The notes under the pieces are model-generated. The model saw only the letters and a list, made by a program, of their open reading frames with translations, was not told the DNA's origin and did no database searches. A stretch of 64,000 bases of DNA from Kibdelosporangium philippinense (lineage in GTDB: Bacteria; Actinomycetota; Actinomycetes; Mycobacteriales; Pseudonocardiaceae): the NCBI RefSeq assembly GCF_021390435.2, contig NZ_JAJVCN010000003.1:744001-808000 (forward strand). Reading direction: 5' to 3'. The stretch's first letter is position 1, and the number at the start of each line of letters is the position of its first letter. Positions 16,762-26,390 of the stretch are shown here, piece after piece. A program made the position numbers and the translations under genes.

Positions 16762-17946
16762 CTAGGAAGTCTTCAACTCGAGTGCCCGATCGAACACGAC
16801 TTCGCGCGCTGATCGCAGGCCCATCGCGATAGCGCCGGAAAGAACGGCCGTCTCACCCAATTCCCCCGTCACGATCCGGGGCCGCAACGGCGTTGTGCGC
16901 CGCAAAGCCCTTTCAAGCGGTTCGGCGAGCAAATCGGTGTTCGAGCCGATTCCGCCGCCGAGCACCACAATTTCCGGGTCGATCACGGCCGCGACGGCGC
17001 CGACGACGAATGCGAGTTGGTTGGCTTCTTCGGTGACCGCGTCGATGGCGACCTTGTCGCCTTTGCGGGCCAGCTCGAAGACTTCCTTGGCGCTCTTGGC
17101 ATCCACGAGTCCGTGTTGATGTGCCTTACGTACCACCGAATCGCCGGAGACCTCGGATTCGAGCATTCCGCGCTCTGGCGGGGTGCTGCTCGCGGTGCCG
17201 TAGGGCAGGTAACCGATCTCGCCCGCGGCTCCGTGTGCGCCGCGGAACAGTTGTCCGTTCACGACAATGCCCATACCGATGCCCGTGCCGACCGTGATGC
17301 ACACGAACGTGTCGACATCACGGGCCGCGCCTGTCGTCAATTCCCCCACAGCGGCAAGGTTTGCGTCGTTTTCCACGACAACGTCGTGGCCCAGCGCGAT
17401 TGTGAGGTCTTCGAGCAAGCCTTTCCGGCCCCAGCCAGGAAGGTTCTGCGCGTGCTGCAACGCACCTGTTTCGGGATCCGGAACGCCAGGGCTGCCAACG
17501 ACTGTGGAGACGACCTCGGCATGGCTGATGCCCGCGGCCGCGACCGTGTGCTCGGCGAGGTCCCTGAGGGTCTGGACAAGGCTGCGCGCGCTGCGGGATC
17601 GGTTGCGTTCGTCCACTCGGGACACAACCGCGCCCGACAGGTCAGCGACAGCAAGTCGCAAGCGTTCCTTGCCGATGTCGATGCCGAGAACAAAGCCAGC
17701 GGCCGGGTTTTCCTCGTAGACAACGGCGGATCGGCCGGGACCGGTCGACGTGCGGCCGATCTCGCGGACCAGGTGGCGGCGTTCGAGGTCGAGGAGTGCT
17801 TGGCCGACAGTGGGCTTGGAAAGTCCGGTGTCCTTGGCGACTTGTGGGCGCGTGGCAGGGCCTGCTGAGCGCAACCGGGCCAACACGGCGCGTTGGTTCA
17901 GCTCACGCATTCCGGCCGGGGTGCCCACTTGCGGCGTTCTGCCCAC
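16762..17946 (-). CDS. ROK-family transcriptional regulator
   Basis: 394 residues. The N-terminal winged helix (about 12-65; RPQVAKDTGLSKPTVGQALL) binds DNA. The ROK domain follows with GIDIGKERLRLAVADLSG, VVENDANLAAVGE and ITVGTGIGMGIVVNGQLFRGAHG. The usual ROK zinc motif (CxCGxxGC) is missing after GEIGYLPYG, where no cysteines occur. The protein is therefore more likely a sugar-responsive regulator than an active sugar kinase, although the catalytic Asp in ENDAN is present. It probably regulates itself and the adjacent oxidoreductase. Confidence 0.88.
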   Translation of the reverse strand: MGRTPQVGTPAGMRELNQRAVLARLRSAGPATRPQVAKDTGLSKPTVGQALLDLERRHLVREIGRTSTGPGRSAVVYEENPAAGFVLGIDIGKERLRLAVADLSGAVVSRVDERNRSRSARSLVQTLRDLAEHTVAAAGISHAEVVSTVVGSPGVPDPETGALQHAQNLPGWGRKGLLEDLTIALGHDVVVENDANLAAVGELTTGAARDVDTFVCITVGTGIGMGIVVNGQLFRGAHGAAGEIGYLPYGTASSTPPERGMLESEVSGDSVVRKAHQHGLVDAKSAKEVFELARKGDKVAIDAVTEEANQLAFVVGAVAAVIDPEIVVLGGGIGSNTDLLAEPLERALRRTTPLRPRIVTGELGETAVLSGAIAMGLRSAREVVFDRALELKTS

Positions 17947-18005
17947 GTATCACTCCTTTGAAAGCTTCAGGCGAGTGTACGTGGTGAGTTAAGAAATCTT
18001 CCTAA

Positions 18006-18926
18006 CTACCAGCTGAGTTCCCGGCATTTGACGGATGGCTGCTCGACCTGGAGCGTCGCGTGCTCTATCGAGTAATTGTCCGCGAGCAGGCCTTGGGCCG
18101 CAACAAGGATGTCCGCCTGGTCGGCTCCGTCCACCATGGCCAGGTGGGCCGAGACGACCTCCATGCCGGAGGTGAGCGTCCAGACGTGCAGGTCATGGAC
18201 CTCACAGACACCCGGAAGAGTGAGCAGATCGGCGGTCATCTGCTTGACGTCGACGCCTTCCGGCGCGTGCTGGAACAGAATTCGCAACGCACTGCGACCA
18301 AGCCGGTACGCCCGCGGCAGAACAAAGAGACCGATGCCGATACCGATGATCGGGTCGGCGTACCGCCAGCCGAAAATGACGGTGACAAGACCGGACACGA
18401 GAACACCGACCGACCCGATCATGTCGGCCATCACTTCAAGATAAGCGCTGCGGACATTCAGTGACTCCTTGGCCCCATCCTTGAGAAGAACAAAGGCGGC
18501 GACGTTCATGACAAGACCGACCGCGGCCACGATGGTGACCGGCCAGCCGGGAACCTCGGGAGGCGCGCTGAACCGCCCTATGGCCTCGTAGAGCACCCAT
18601 CCGGCGACAGCGAACAGGAGCACGGCGTTGACGAGCGCGGCAAGAACCTCACTGCGATAGAGCCCGAACGTGCGGTCCTTGTTGCTCGACGACCGCCGCG
18701 CGACCACGATCGCGACAGCGGCGAGCGTCACCCCGAAGACATCGGTGAAGACATGCGCGGAGTCAGCGAGCAAAGCAAGCGACGAAGTGGCGAGCCCCAC
18801 ACTGAGCTGGAGAACAAAGGTGACCAGGCCAAGCGCGACGGCGATCCACAGCCGCCGCAAATGCCGCCCCCCAGCGGATACCGCCTGCTCAGGCGACATC
18901 CCATGCCCATGTCCGTGCCCCATCAA
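18006..18926 (-). CDS. Cation diffusion facilitator (Zn/Co-type metal exporter)
   Basis: 306 residues, six transmembrane segments and a C-terminal cytoplasmic domain (about 215-300). It exports divalent metal in exchange for protons. A His-rich start (HGHGHG) and TM2 motif LADSAHVFTDVFG give the HxxxD half-site. In TM5 the expected HxxxD reads YLEVMADMIGSVGV, with Glu in place of His, which may shift metal preference. An AAGGAGGATTG ribosome-binding region precedes ATG 18926. It is divergent from tRNA-Arg. Confidence 0.9.
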   Translation of the reverse strand: MMGHGHGHGMSPEQAVSAGGRHLRRLWIAVALGLVTFVLQLSVGLATSSLALLADSAHVFTDVFGVTLAAVAIVVARRSSSNKDRTFGLYRSEVLAALVNAVLLFAVAGWVLYEAIGRFSAPPEVPGWPVTIVAAVGLVMNVAAFVLLKDGAKESLNVRSAYLEVMADMIGSVGVLVSGLVTVIFGWRYADPIIGIGIGLFVLPRAYRLGRSALRILFQHAPEGVDVKQMTADLLTLPGVCEVHDLHVWTLTSGMEVVSAHLAMVDGADQADILVAAQGLLADNYSIEHATLQVEQPSVKCRELSW

Positions 18927-19039
18927 TCCTCCTTACCCATAGGCAACATATAGCGACATGCGCATAGATACAACCCGCCGATGTTCGCCCCAGCGGATAC
19001 CCGGATGACACGTACGCTAAGCTTCTGTACGAAGGCCAA

Positions 19040-19111
19040 GCCCCTGTAGCTCAGGGGATAGAGCACCGCCCTCCGGAGGCGGGAGCGCAGGTTCGAATCC
19101 TGCCAGGGGCA
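19040..19111 (+). tRNA. tRNA-Arg (anticodon CCG)
   Basis: 72 bases. The acceptor stem GCCCCTG pairs with CAGGGGC, followed by discriminator A. The D-arm is AGCTCAGGGGATAGAGC, the anticodon stem CCGCC pairs with GGCGG around CTCCGGA (anticodon CCG, reading CGG), and the T-arm contains GGTTCGAATCC. CCA is not encoded. It lies next to an integrase gene, and tRNA 3' ends are common integration sites. Confidence 0.96.
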
Positions 19112-19763
19112 CCGTGAGGTGCGGGCTTGGTCCAGATGCAGCAAATCTGCAGGTGGACCGACCATTCCGCCGAGTCGACCTGGCCGTGTCAGGCCCCTAG
19201 CAGTGCCTCTGAGAGAGGCCACATGACATGGCACGTGACTTGATCGTCCGTAGGTACGACTCCATTCTTCACTCTCACCAGCGTGACCCGTCGGCCCAAC
19301 CGTCTGACGGCACCACCGTCGATGAGTCGAGCATCATGGCAGAAGCGTCGTCTTACTCGCCCCAAAAGCTTGACAGTGCCCTCGAATGCGAACACGTGCA
19401 CATCGACGCGATCTCGTTGGGGCATCAGGCTTTCAACGATTCGTGCAACGACAGTCACGTCAATGCAGTTCGGGTAGACCGGCCCACCACAATAGGCGTG
19501 GCAGCCGCGCTCATTCCGTACTCGGCTTCGCTCCCGCTGTGGATCCGACGCCACACGAGCAGGCGAGCTATGTCGCGACCAGCCTCAGACGCGGCCGTTC
19601 GTGACATGACCATTCATGTCACCACCTCCACCCCTCCCAGCTGGGAAAATGCCAGATCTACCGCGTGGTCCGAGCCCCACCAACCAGGTGTTGTTTTCGC
19701 CCAGGAGATGGCGTCACCCGTCGAACTCTGTCACCACAGCTTCGATCTGGCGGTGTCAGTACG
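19112..19763. other. Stretch between tRNA-Arg and integrase
   Basis: 652 bases directly downstream of the tRNA, where an excisionase or attachment core would be expected. Open frames exist on both strands, but codon composition does not settle which, if any, is real. No second copy of the tRNA 3' end was found in the window. Confidence 0.45.
19189..19554 (-). CDS. Doubtful hypothetical protein
   Basis: 121 residues. The middle part (IDVTVVARIVESLMPQRDR, then VHVFAFEGTVKLLGRVRR) looks protein-like, with alternating hydrophobic and charged residues, whereas the overlapping plus-strand frame is Ser/His-rich and less plausible. There is no recognised family and no clear ribosome-binding site. 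It may be a fragment of an older gene in the integration region. Confidence 0.25.
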   Translation of the reverse strand: MASDPQRERSRVRNERGCHAYCGGPVYPNCIDVTVVARIVESLMPQRDRVDVHVFAFEGTVKLLGRVRRRFCHDARLIDGGAVRRLGRRVTLVRVKNGVVPTDDQVTCHVMWPLSEALLGA

Positions 19764-21422
19764 ATGACTCGACCGAAACACGCCGCCGTCAGTCATGCCA
19801 ATCGCCGGGGCTGTATCGACATCCTGCCTAGTGGATCACTCCGCGTCCGCGTATATGCCGGCCTCGCCCCGGACACGAAGCGCCCACGCTACCTATCCGA
19901 GACCGTCCAATCAGGACCTGACGCCGAGCGCGAAGCAGAACAGACCCGCCTACGACTGATCAGTGTCGTGGAGCAACAACGCGGCCTGCGCCTCAACGCC
20001 ACCCTCGACGAGTTGATCCAGCGACACATCGCCCTCATGTCCGGCGCCACGACAACCAAGAACAACTACAAGGGCTACCACCGCAAGCACATCAGTCCGC
20101 TGATCGGCCATCACGCAATAGGCGCGATCACCCCAGAAACCATCAACGAGTTCTACAGCGAACTCGCCCGATGCCGCGAGCATTGCACCGCGGACCCCAC
20201 AACGGCTCGGGCACACGTCGGCCACGAGTGCCGGCCGTTGTCCGCCGCATCGATCCGCAAGATCCACTTTCTCCTCACCGCGGCCTACCGGTCCGCAATA
20301 CGCTGGCACTGGACCACCCACAACCCAGCCACCATGGCTAACCCACCGCGCAAACCACGCCCCCGGCCCCAACCGCCAACACCCACCGAAGTAACCCGCG
20401 TCCTCACCCACGCCTGGAACCAACCAGACCCCATGCTGGGAATCGCGACCTGGACAGCCATCGCCACCGGCGCACGACGCGGCGAACTCTGCGCCCTGCG
20501 CTGGACCAACTTCGACGCCGACCGTCGCGTCCTACACATCCGGGCCAGCGTCGCCCACGACGGCTACGGCTTAATCATCAAAGACACGAAACTGCACCAG
20601 GACCGCGAAATCGCCCTCGACCGCGACACCACCGCACTGCTGGTCGCCTACCGCGATCACTGCCGACAGCAGGCCACCGCGCACGAAACCACACTCGCGC
20701 CGGACAGCTTCATCTTCTCGCTCGCACCGGACGGATCAGCGTGTCTAGCTCCCGCATCACTCGGCCAGCGATTCCACCGCCTGGTAGTTCGGCTAGGCAT
20801 CCAGACCACCCTGCACAAACTCCGCCACTACAACGCCACCGAACTCATCCTCGCCAACATCAACCTCCGCACCGTCGCCGGACGCCTCGGCCACCTCGAC
20901 TGCAGCACCACCCTCACCACCTACACCGCCTGGATCAACGAAGCCGACCAACGCACCACTACCCAGCTCATCGAACGCCTCCCCCTTCGTCTGGCAGTTG
21001 CCCCGCACCGTCGCCGTCCCGTCACGCCGCCACCACCCCGCAGCCTTCACAAACTCATTGCCGAAGAGCTGCGGACTGCGGTCATCAATCGGACCTACCA
21101 ACCTGGACAGCGTCTGCCGGCCATCCACGATCTGGCCACTCATTACCGGGCCGCCCCCAGCACCATCCACCGCGCGATCACCCAACTCGCCCAATGGAAT
21201 CTGGTCAGTACCGCACCAGGACACCCCACCACAGTGCACCCCAACCCGCCGACGAGCATTCCCCAGCCGGCCACCTCCATCCCCACACTCACACCCGTCC
21301 ATACACCCAGACATTTTGTCGGTAGCCCAATTCGTCGGCGCTTCACACGACGAAGCCTGCGACAGCCGCACGTCGCCGGAGCTGTCCGAACTGGACACTC
21401 GACTCAGCTGCGCGCCGCCTGA
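19764..21422 (+). CDS. Tyrosine-type integrase fused to a GntR-like winged helix
   Basis: 552 residues from ATG 19764; the frame is open from 19665 without a better start. The N-terminal SAM-like core-binding domain spans about 60-165. The catalytic domain has ATGARRGELCALRW (Arg), a Lys-containing hairpin, LHKLRHYNATELI (HxxR), LGHLDCSTTLTTYT (His and nucleophile Tyr, about 370-395). After it, residues about 425-495 (LIAEELRTAVINRTYQPGQR, then YRAAPSTIHRAITQLAQWNL) form a GntR winged helix-turn-helix. It lies 650 bases from tRNA-Arg and probably integrated an element there. Fusion to a DNA-binding regulator domain suggests self-regulation or site selection. Confidence 0.88.
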   Translation: MTRPKHAAVSHANRRGCIDILPSGSLRVRVYAGLAPDTKRPRYLSETVQSGPDAEREAEQTRLRLISVVEQQRGLRLNATLDELIQRHIALMSGATTTKNNYKGYHRKHISPLIGHHAIGAITPETINEFYSELARCREHCTADPTTARAHVGHECRPLSAASIRKIHFLLTAAYRSAIRWHWTTHNPATMANPPRKPRPRPQPPTPTEVTRVLTHAWNQPDPMLGIATWTAIATGARRGELCALRWTNFDADRRVLHIRASVAHDGYGLIIKDTKLHQDREIALDRDTTALLVAYRDHCRQQATAHETTLAPDSFIFSLAPDGSACLAPASLGQRFHRLVVRLGIQTTLHKLRHYNATELILANINLRTVAGRLGHLDCSTTLTTYTAWINEADQRTTTQLIERLPLRLAVAPHRRRPVTPPPPRSLHKLIAEELRTAVINRTYQPGQRLPAIHDLATHYRAAPSTIHRAITQLAQWNLVSTAPGHPTTVHPNPPTSIPQPATSIPTLTPVHTPRHFVGSPIRRRFTRRSLRQPHVAGAVRTGHSTQLRAA

Positions 21423-21826
21423 CCGAAATCGCACCAGATACATCCCAGCGCGACGACAGGATGCGCTTACACGGAACGACTTAACGCACTACCCTTCCGA
21501 GGAACGGTTTGACGCCTTAGCTCGGCTGGCTCGGTGATCGCCGGCATCGACCGCAACGTCGACGCGAATGAGAGCGCCTGATGACCGACTATGCGTTCCC
21601 GAAGACGCCGGGCATCGAGGATGCGTACAGGGCCGCATACCGAGCGCTGGAAGCCCTGGTGCCCACGCACCGTCACCGCCGAGGAAGAATCTGACTTCAC
21701 CGAGTTTACCGACCATAAGTAGACCCGTACGTGCCGTCCGTCTTGCGCCACTTCGGGAACGTGCCGTGCTTGGTTACCGACCAGGTTCGGCATGTTCGGA
21801 GTGTTCGACGTCGGCATGGAGGGTTT
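21423..21826. other. Gene-free stretch before the tnpA unit
   Basis: 404 bases between the integrase and the Tn554-like unit. The reading frame leading into tnpA is open from 21731, but the residues there are not conserved-looking. The left end of the transposon probably lies here. No inverted repeats are expected for Tn554-type elements and none were seen. Confidence 0.4.
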
Positions 21827-23011
21827 GTGGTTCGCAAGTGTGTGATTGGCCAGCTACGGGTACAGGAGCTGACTCGGCGCGGTGGTCGTCGCGTGTGGAC
21901 GATCGTCTGGCCCGAAGGGACGGTTCGTGACGATGCTGATCAATTCCTGCGTCAGCACGAGGGTTCGGGAACTCAACGCACCTACGCCTATTACCTCGTT
22001 GACCACCTGCGGTGGCTGGAACGGGAAAGCCTCGCGGTGGAACGCGTAGTCCTTCGAGACCTGGAGCGGTACATGGGGATTCTCGGCGCAGAGGTCCGGA
22101 TGCCGTTGGGTGAGCCGTGGCGTGTAGGAAAGCGGCCGTATGGCAAGGAAGCCCTCGCGACAACCGCGGCCTGTCTCAAGGGGTTCTACCGACACCAGGC
22201 ATCGTCGGGGATCAATCCTGAGCTGGGTTCCCGGTTGAACCAGTCACGGCTGCCGTCGCGGGCGGACCGTCGCCGGGCATTTCTGGGACACATCGCCCGC
22301 AGCGCGCCAGCGAATCCGCTGGCTCCCCGCAACAGGGGACGACGACGTCATCCGAAGATGCTGCCAGATGGCGCATCCGGGCGGCTGCAGGATGTGCTCG
22401 AATCGGCCAGGGATCAACTGGTCGTGAGCTGGCTGACCGATGGCGGGTTTCGCATCGGGGAGCTGTGTGGCCTGCACTTGGTAGATCTGCACCTGCGCGA
22501 CAACGCGGCCTGCGGTCAGTGCCGGTCGCCGCACGTCCATGTGTGCCACCGGCCAGGCAACCCCAACCGGGCCGCCGCGAAGACCAAGCACGACTGGTCG
22601 TTCGACGGCGGGACCGCGCGTGGCGGGCTGATCAAGCGGGTGAGTCCCGCGATGATTCACAGCTACTTCCGATACATGACCGAGGAATACCCGCATCGGC
22701 GCGCCGACCACGGGATGCTGCTGGTGCAACTGCATGGACCGCGCTACGGCCAGCCGTGGGCACCAGTCGCGGCCAGGGGAATGCTGCGACGCGGGGCAAT
22801 CCGGGCTGGATTGGGGAAGATCAAACCGCACGAGTTCCGGCATCGATTCGCGACCGCCGTGCTGGACGCCTCGGGCGGCAACCTCGTCGTGGCACGAGAC
22901 GCTGGCGGCTGGGCATCTACCACAGTGGTCGATGAGATCTACGCCCATGTCGATGTTCATGATCCGGTCTTCGACGCTGCGCTGCGCCAGGTCTGGCAGG
23001 TGCAGGCATGA
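21827..23011 (+). CDS. tnpA: Tn554-type tyrosine recombinase TnpA
   Basis: 394 residues from GTG 21827, which has GGAGGG just upstream; an ATG at 21731 is possible but its extra residues look noncoding. The N-terminal SAM-like domain (about 30-110) contains GTQRTYAYYLVDHLRWLE. The catalytic domain has DGGFRIGELCGLHL (Arg), HEFRHRFATAVL (HxxR), AGGWASTTVVDEIYAHV (Trp in place of the second His, and Tyr nucleophile). It acts with TnpB and TnpC in site-specific transposition. The stop overlaps the tnpB start. Confidence 0.82.
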   Translation: MVRKCVIGQLRVQELTRRGGRRVWTIVWPEGTVRDDADQFLRQHEGSGTQRTYAYYLVDHLRWLERESLAVERVVLRDLERYMGILGAEVRMPLGEPWRVGKRPYGKEALATTAACLKGFYRHQASSGINPELGSRLNQSRLPSRADRRRAFLGHIARSAPANPLAPRNRGRRRHPKMLPDGASGRLQDVLESARDQLVVSWLTDGGFRIGELCGLHLVDLHLRDNAACGQCRSPHVHVCHRPGNPNRAAAKTKHDWSFDGGTARGGLIKRVSPAMIHSYFRYMTEEYPHRRADHGMLLVQLHGPRYGQPWAPVAARGMLRRGAIRAGLGKIKPHEFRHRFATAVLDASGGNLVVARDAGGWASTTVVDEIYAHVDVHDPVFDAALRQVWQVQA

Positions 23012-23104
23012 AGGTTCTCCCGCTACTCACGACGCACCAGAACCCGCCCAGCAGAGCGGAAAGCGACCGGCTGGAGTTGCTGACCGCGCTGATCAGCGCT
23101 CCTA

Positions 23105-24043
23105 GGGTCTGTTTCGAAAGTCATGGGAGCCACTCGTTGATCGCTGCGATGGTGACCGTGGTTTCGTAGCGAACGGCGAGCTTGTCGTATCTGGTGGCGA
23201 CGGCTCGGTTTCGTTTGAGACGGTTGATCCCGCACTCGACAGCGTGCCGTTGCTTGTAGATCTCCTTGTCGAATGCGGGTGGTCGTCCTCCGTGTGAGCC
23301 CTTGTTCTTGCGGTTGCGGACCTGGTCGGCCTTGTCCGGGATGGTGCAGCGGATACCGCGCCTGCGCAGGTAGGCGCGGTTGGCGCGGGACCCGTAGGCT
23401 TTGTCGCCGAGCACCCGATTCGGGCGGCAGCGCGGCCGACCGCGATCCCGCCGGGGTACCCGGATACGGTCGAGCACCACCTGAAACTGGGGCGAGTCAC
23501 CTCGCTGGCCAGCGGTGATCACGATTGATAAGGGCTTTTGTCCCTGCTCGACCGCCAGGTGAGTCTTGGTCGTCAACCCGCCTCGGGAGCGCCCCAGCCC
23601 GTGATCGGCCGGTTCGACCTCGACCCCGCCCGGAGACTCCTTCTGGAGATCCCCTTTTGACGCGCACCAGCCGCGTGCTGGTGCGCACGAGCCACCGTGG
23701 AGTCCACGCTGACATCCCAGGTGATCAGGCCCGCAGCGTCCGCGTCCGCCTGCAACGCGACCAGAATCCTCTTCCACGTGCCATCCCGTTGCCACCGCCG
23801 GAACAAGCCATACACCGTCTCCCACGGGCCGTAACGCTCCGGCAGATCCCGCCACGGCACACCGGTTCGAACCCGAAACCGGATCCCGTCAATAAGCTTC
23901 CGCTTCGCATGCTTCGGCGGCCTGCCAGGCTTCTTGCCCCTGGGCAGCAAGGGTTCCAGCTTCGCCCACTGCTCGTTGGTCAGATCACCACGCCCCACGA
24001 ATCAAGATCATCTCAAACCTTGATCAACTTGTGAAACAGGCCC
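23105..24043 (-). mobile_element. IS5-family (IS427-type) insertion sequence, copy 1
   Basis: 939 bases with terminal repeats GGGTCTGTTTC and GAAACAGGCCC, flanked by TA at 23103 and 24044. A second copy of the same length, with no difference seen in its encoded proteins, lies at 45912-46850. Insertion splits tnpB. Confidence 0.92.
23121..23998 (-). CDS. IS427-type transposase, two frames joined by -1 frameshift
   Basis: The first frame (23998 to 23573) begins MGRGDLTNEQWAKLEPLLPR and carries the DUF4096/helix-turn-helix region and the first catalytic Asp (WDVSVDSTVARAHQH). The second frame (to 23121) carries the remaining DDE parts: VLGDKAYGSRANRAYLRRRG, then HAVECGINRLKRNRAVATRY. They overlap, and an A-AAA-GGG-G run near the end of the usable first frame is a plausible -1 slip site. 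This two-frame design is standard in the IS427 group. It is on the strand opposite to tnpB. Confidence 0.88.
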
Positions 24044-26390
24044 TAGTTTCGATCCGCTGTTCCGGACGGATCTAGTCGATGTCCCACGTGGACACTCGGT
24101 CTACGCCTGGGAATGCGTGGTGCCTGGCTGCGAGCACTTCCGCGGCCACACCGGGGACCTGTGTTCCAGTCACCTGCGTCAGTGGAAGCAAGCACGCGAA
24201 GCCGGTCTCGGCAAGGCAGCGTTTCTCCTCAACGCAGAGCAGCTGAGACCAGCGGACCCGACCGGCCAACAGATCTGCCGTATCTGCCCGCAACGCCCTG
24301 CGAGCGACATCGGTCGCAGCTTGTGCCGCCGCCACAAGTACAGCTGGCTCTACCGCATGAAAACGCACGGCGCAGACGCGGACTTCGACCGCTGGCTGTC
24401 CGACCAGCACCCGTATCCCGGATGCGGCCAGTGCCAGGTCACGGTCTGCGGTGACCTCGCGAAATCACCGCTGGGACTGTGCGCCGGACACGAGTCGCGT
24501 TACCGGTCGGCGGAGTGCCCCGGCAACGCCCAATTGACGGGACGGGCCGGAAACCAGTTCTCCGACCCGGATGAGCACAGCGTGGTCACCTATGCCGACC
24601 AGCGGCAGTTCCGACTGTGGTGTTCGCAGGTCGACCCCATCCCGCGGGCCAATCAGTTCAACCTACGAGGCCTGCGTCCTCTGTTGCGCGCCGAGTTCCA
24701 ATGGGGCTTGTTCGCCCACACCCAGGGCCAACATTCCCACTGGGGTCCGGGATGGCTACAGAACTTGGTGAACTTCTGCCGGCGCCGCGATCTGAACTCG
24801 TTGACAGAGCTGGATCTCACCGAATGCACGCCGTTCAGCCGGCTCATCGCACGGGAGATCCTCAACGGACTACGGCTGGTCTACTTCGGCCCGGAGGACA
24901 CCCGCGACGCGGGGTTCATCGAGACCGACCACTTCGGAGTGCGCTTTCCTAAATGCGGCAGCTACTTTGATCTGACGATGGTGTCGCAGCGTTGGCTGCG
25001 CAACATGCTGTGGGATCACCTGGCTGCATCAATGCGGTCCCCGAACTGCCCTCGCTCCGCCGGGGTGTTCGCCAACCTGCGCCGGGCCTGCGCCGAACTG
25101 AGCGCGTTCCTCCGACTTGAGGCCCCTGAAGGCGGCGAGGACCCCACACAACTCAGCGAAGAGCACATGCTGCGCTTCGTCACCGATCAGCGCCACCGGG
25201 CCAGCCATGGCTTGGCATCGCTGAGCATGAAGAAGGCGGACGGCACGCCCTTCGCGACCACTCCAGCGTCCCGCCGGTTGATCTTCAACCACGTTCGGCG
25301 GCTGCTGCGTGACGCGATGGACTCCGGTGAATCCGACCGGATCGGCCTCGACCGAGGCTTCATCATCGCCGCGCCCTCCGGCGGCGCGGCCGTGCACCGG
25401 ACCCGAGCCCCGTTCTCCGACGAGGTTGCCCGTGCACTCGCCGACGAAACGAACCTGCAACAACTCGCCGACTCCTACGACCCGCAGGACCAAGGAATCC
25501 GCGACATCTGGGAGACGATCATCGTGACCGGCCGCCGGGCCAACGAAGCGATCGGGCTGCGTTGGGACTGCCTCGGCCGCCACGGCGATCTGCCCATGCT
25601 CTGGCATGACCAGACGAAGGTCGGCAACTACGACCAAGCCATCCGAATCCCGGAACACCTCTATCACCGACTACGGCAGCGTCAGCGCAAGACGCTCGAC
25701 CACTTCGTCGCCCGACATGGCCGCCCACCCACAGACAAAGAACGCCAGGCTATGGCCCTGTTCCCGACCAGATCACGCAACCCCAACGGACAGAAATCCC
25801 TGTCCTACACCTGGTTCCGGCTCGGCTTCAAACAATGGATCGCCGAACTGAACCTCGGCACCTGCGTACCGCATCAAGCCCGACACACGCTCGCCACCAC
25901 CCTGCTCCGCCACGGCGCCAGCCTGACCCACATCCGCCGATACCTCGGTCAGGTATCCGACCGCATGGCTGAGCACTACACCCACGTTGCTGTCTCTGAG
26001 ATCGAAGACGTGCTCCATCACGTGTGGGTCGCCGGCCCCGCCGCACCCAACCCGGGCGAGTTGCTCTCTGGCAACACCAGTGCGATGGACCGCGAGCAGG
26101 CGCTGGCCCTGGCCATCGACCTCAGCCGCCGCAGCACCCCAGCCGAAGGAGGATTCTGCACCTTCCAACCGGTCGTCAATGGCGATGCTTGTCCCTGGAA
26201 CCTGGACTGCCACAATTGCGACAAGTTCGTCCTCTCCGGCGCCGACCTCCTCTACTGGCGGCGCAAACGCGAGCAGTGGCGCTCTATCGCCGAACGCGCG
26301 CCCGACGATGCCACCGCCGACTACCTCCACCAGGTCTTCGAGCCGACCAACCGCGCCATCGACGGTCTGGAGAAAGCATTGGCAGGCCTA

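Noticed and set aside
19228..19767. Plus-strand hypothetical gene between tRNA-Arg and the integrase
   Set aside because: Ser/His-rich composition, no ribosome-binding site, and overlap with both the integrase start and a better minus-strand frame.
21467..21817. Minus-strand open frame before tnpA
   Set aside because: Arg/Ser-rich without motifs; it overlaps the tnpA start region.
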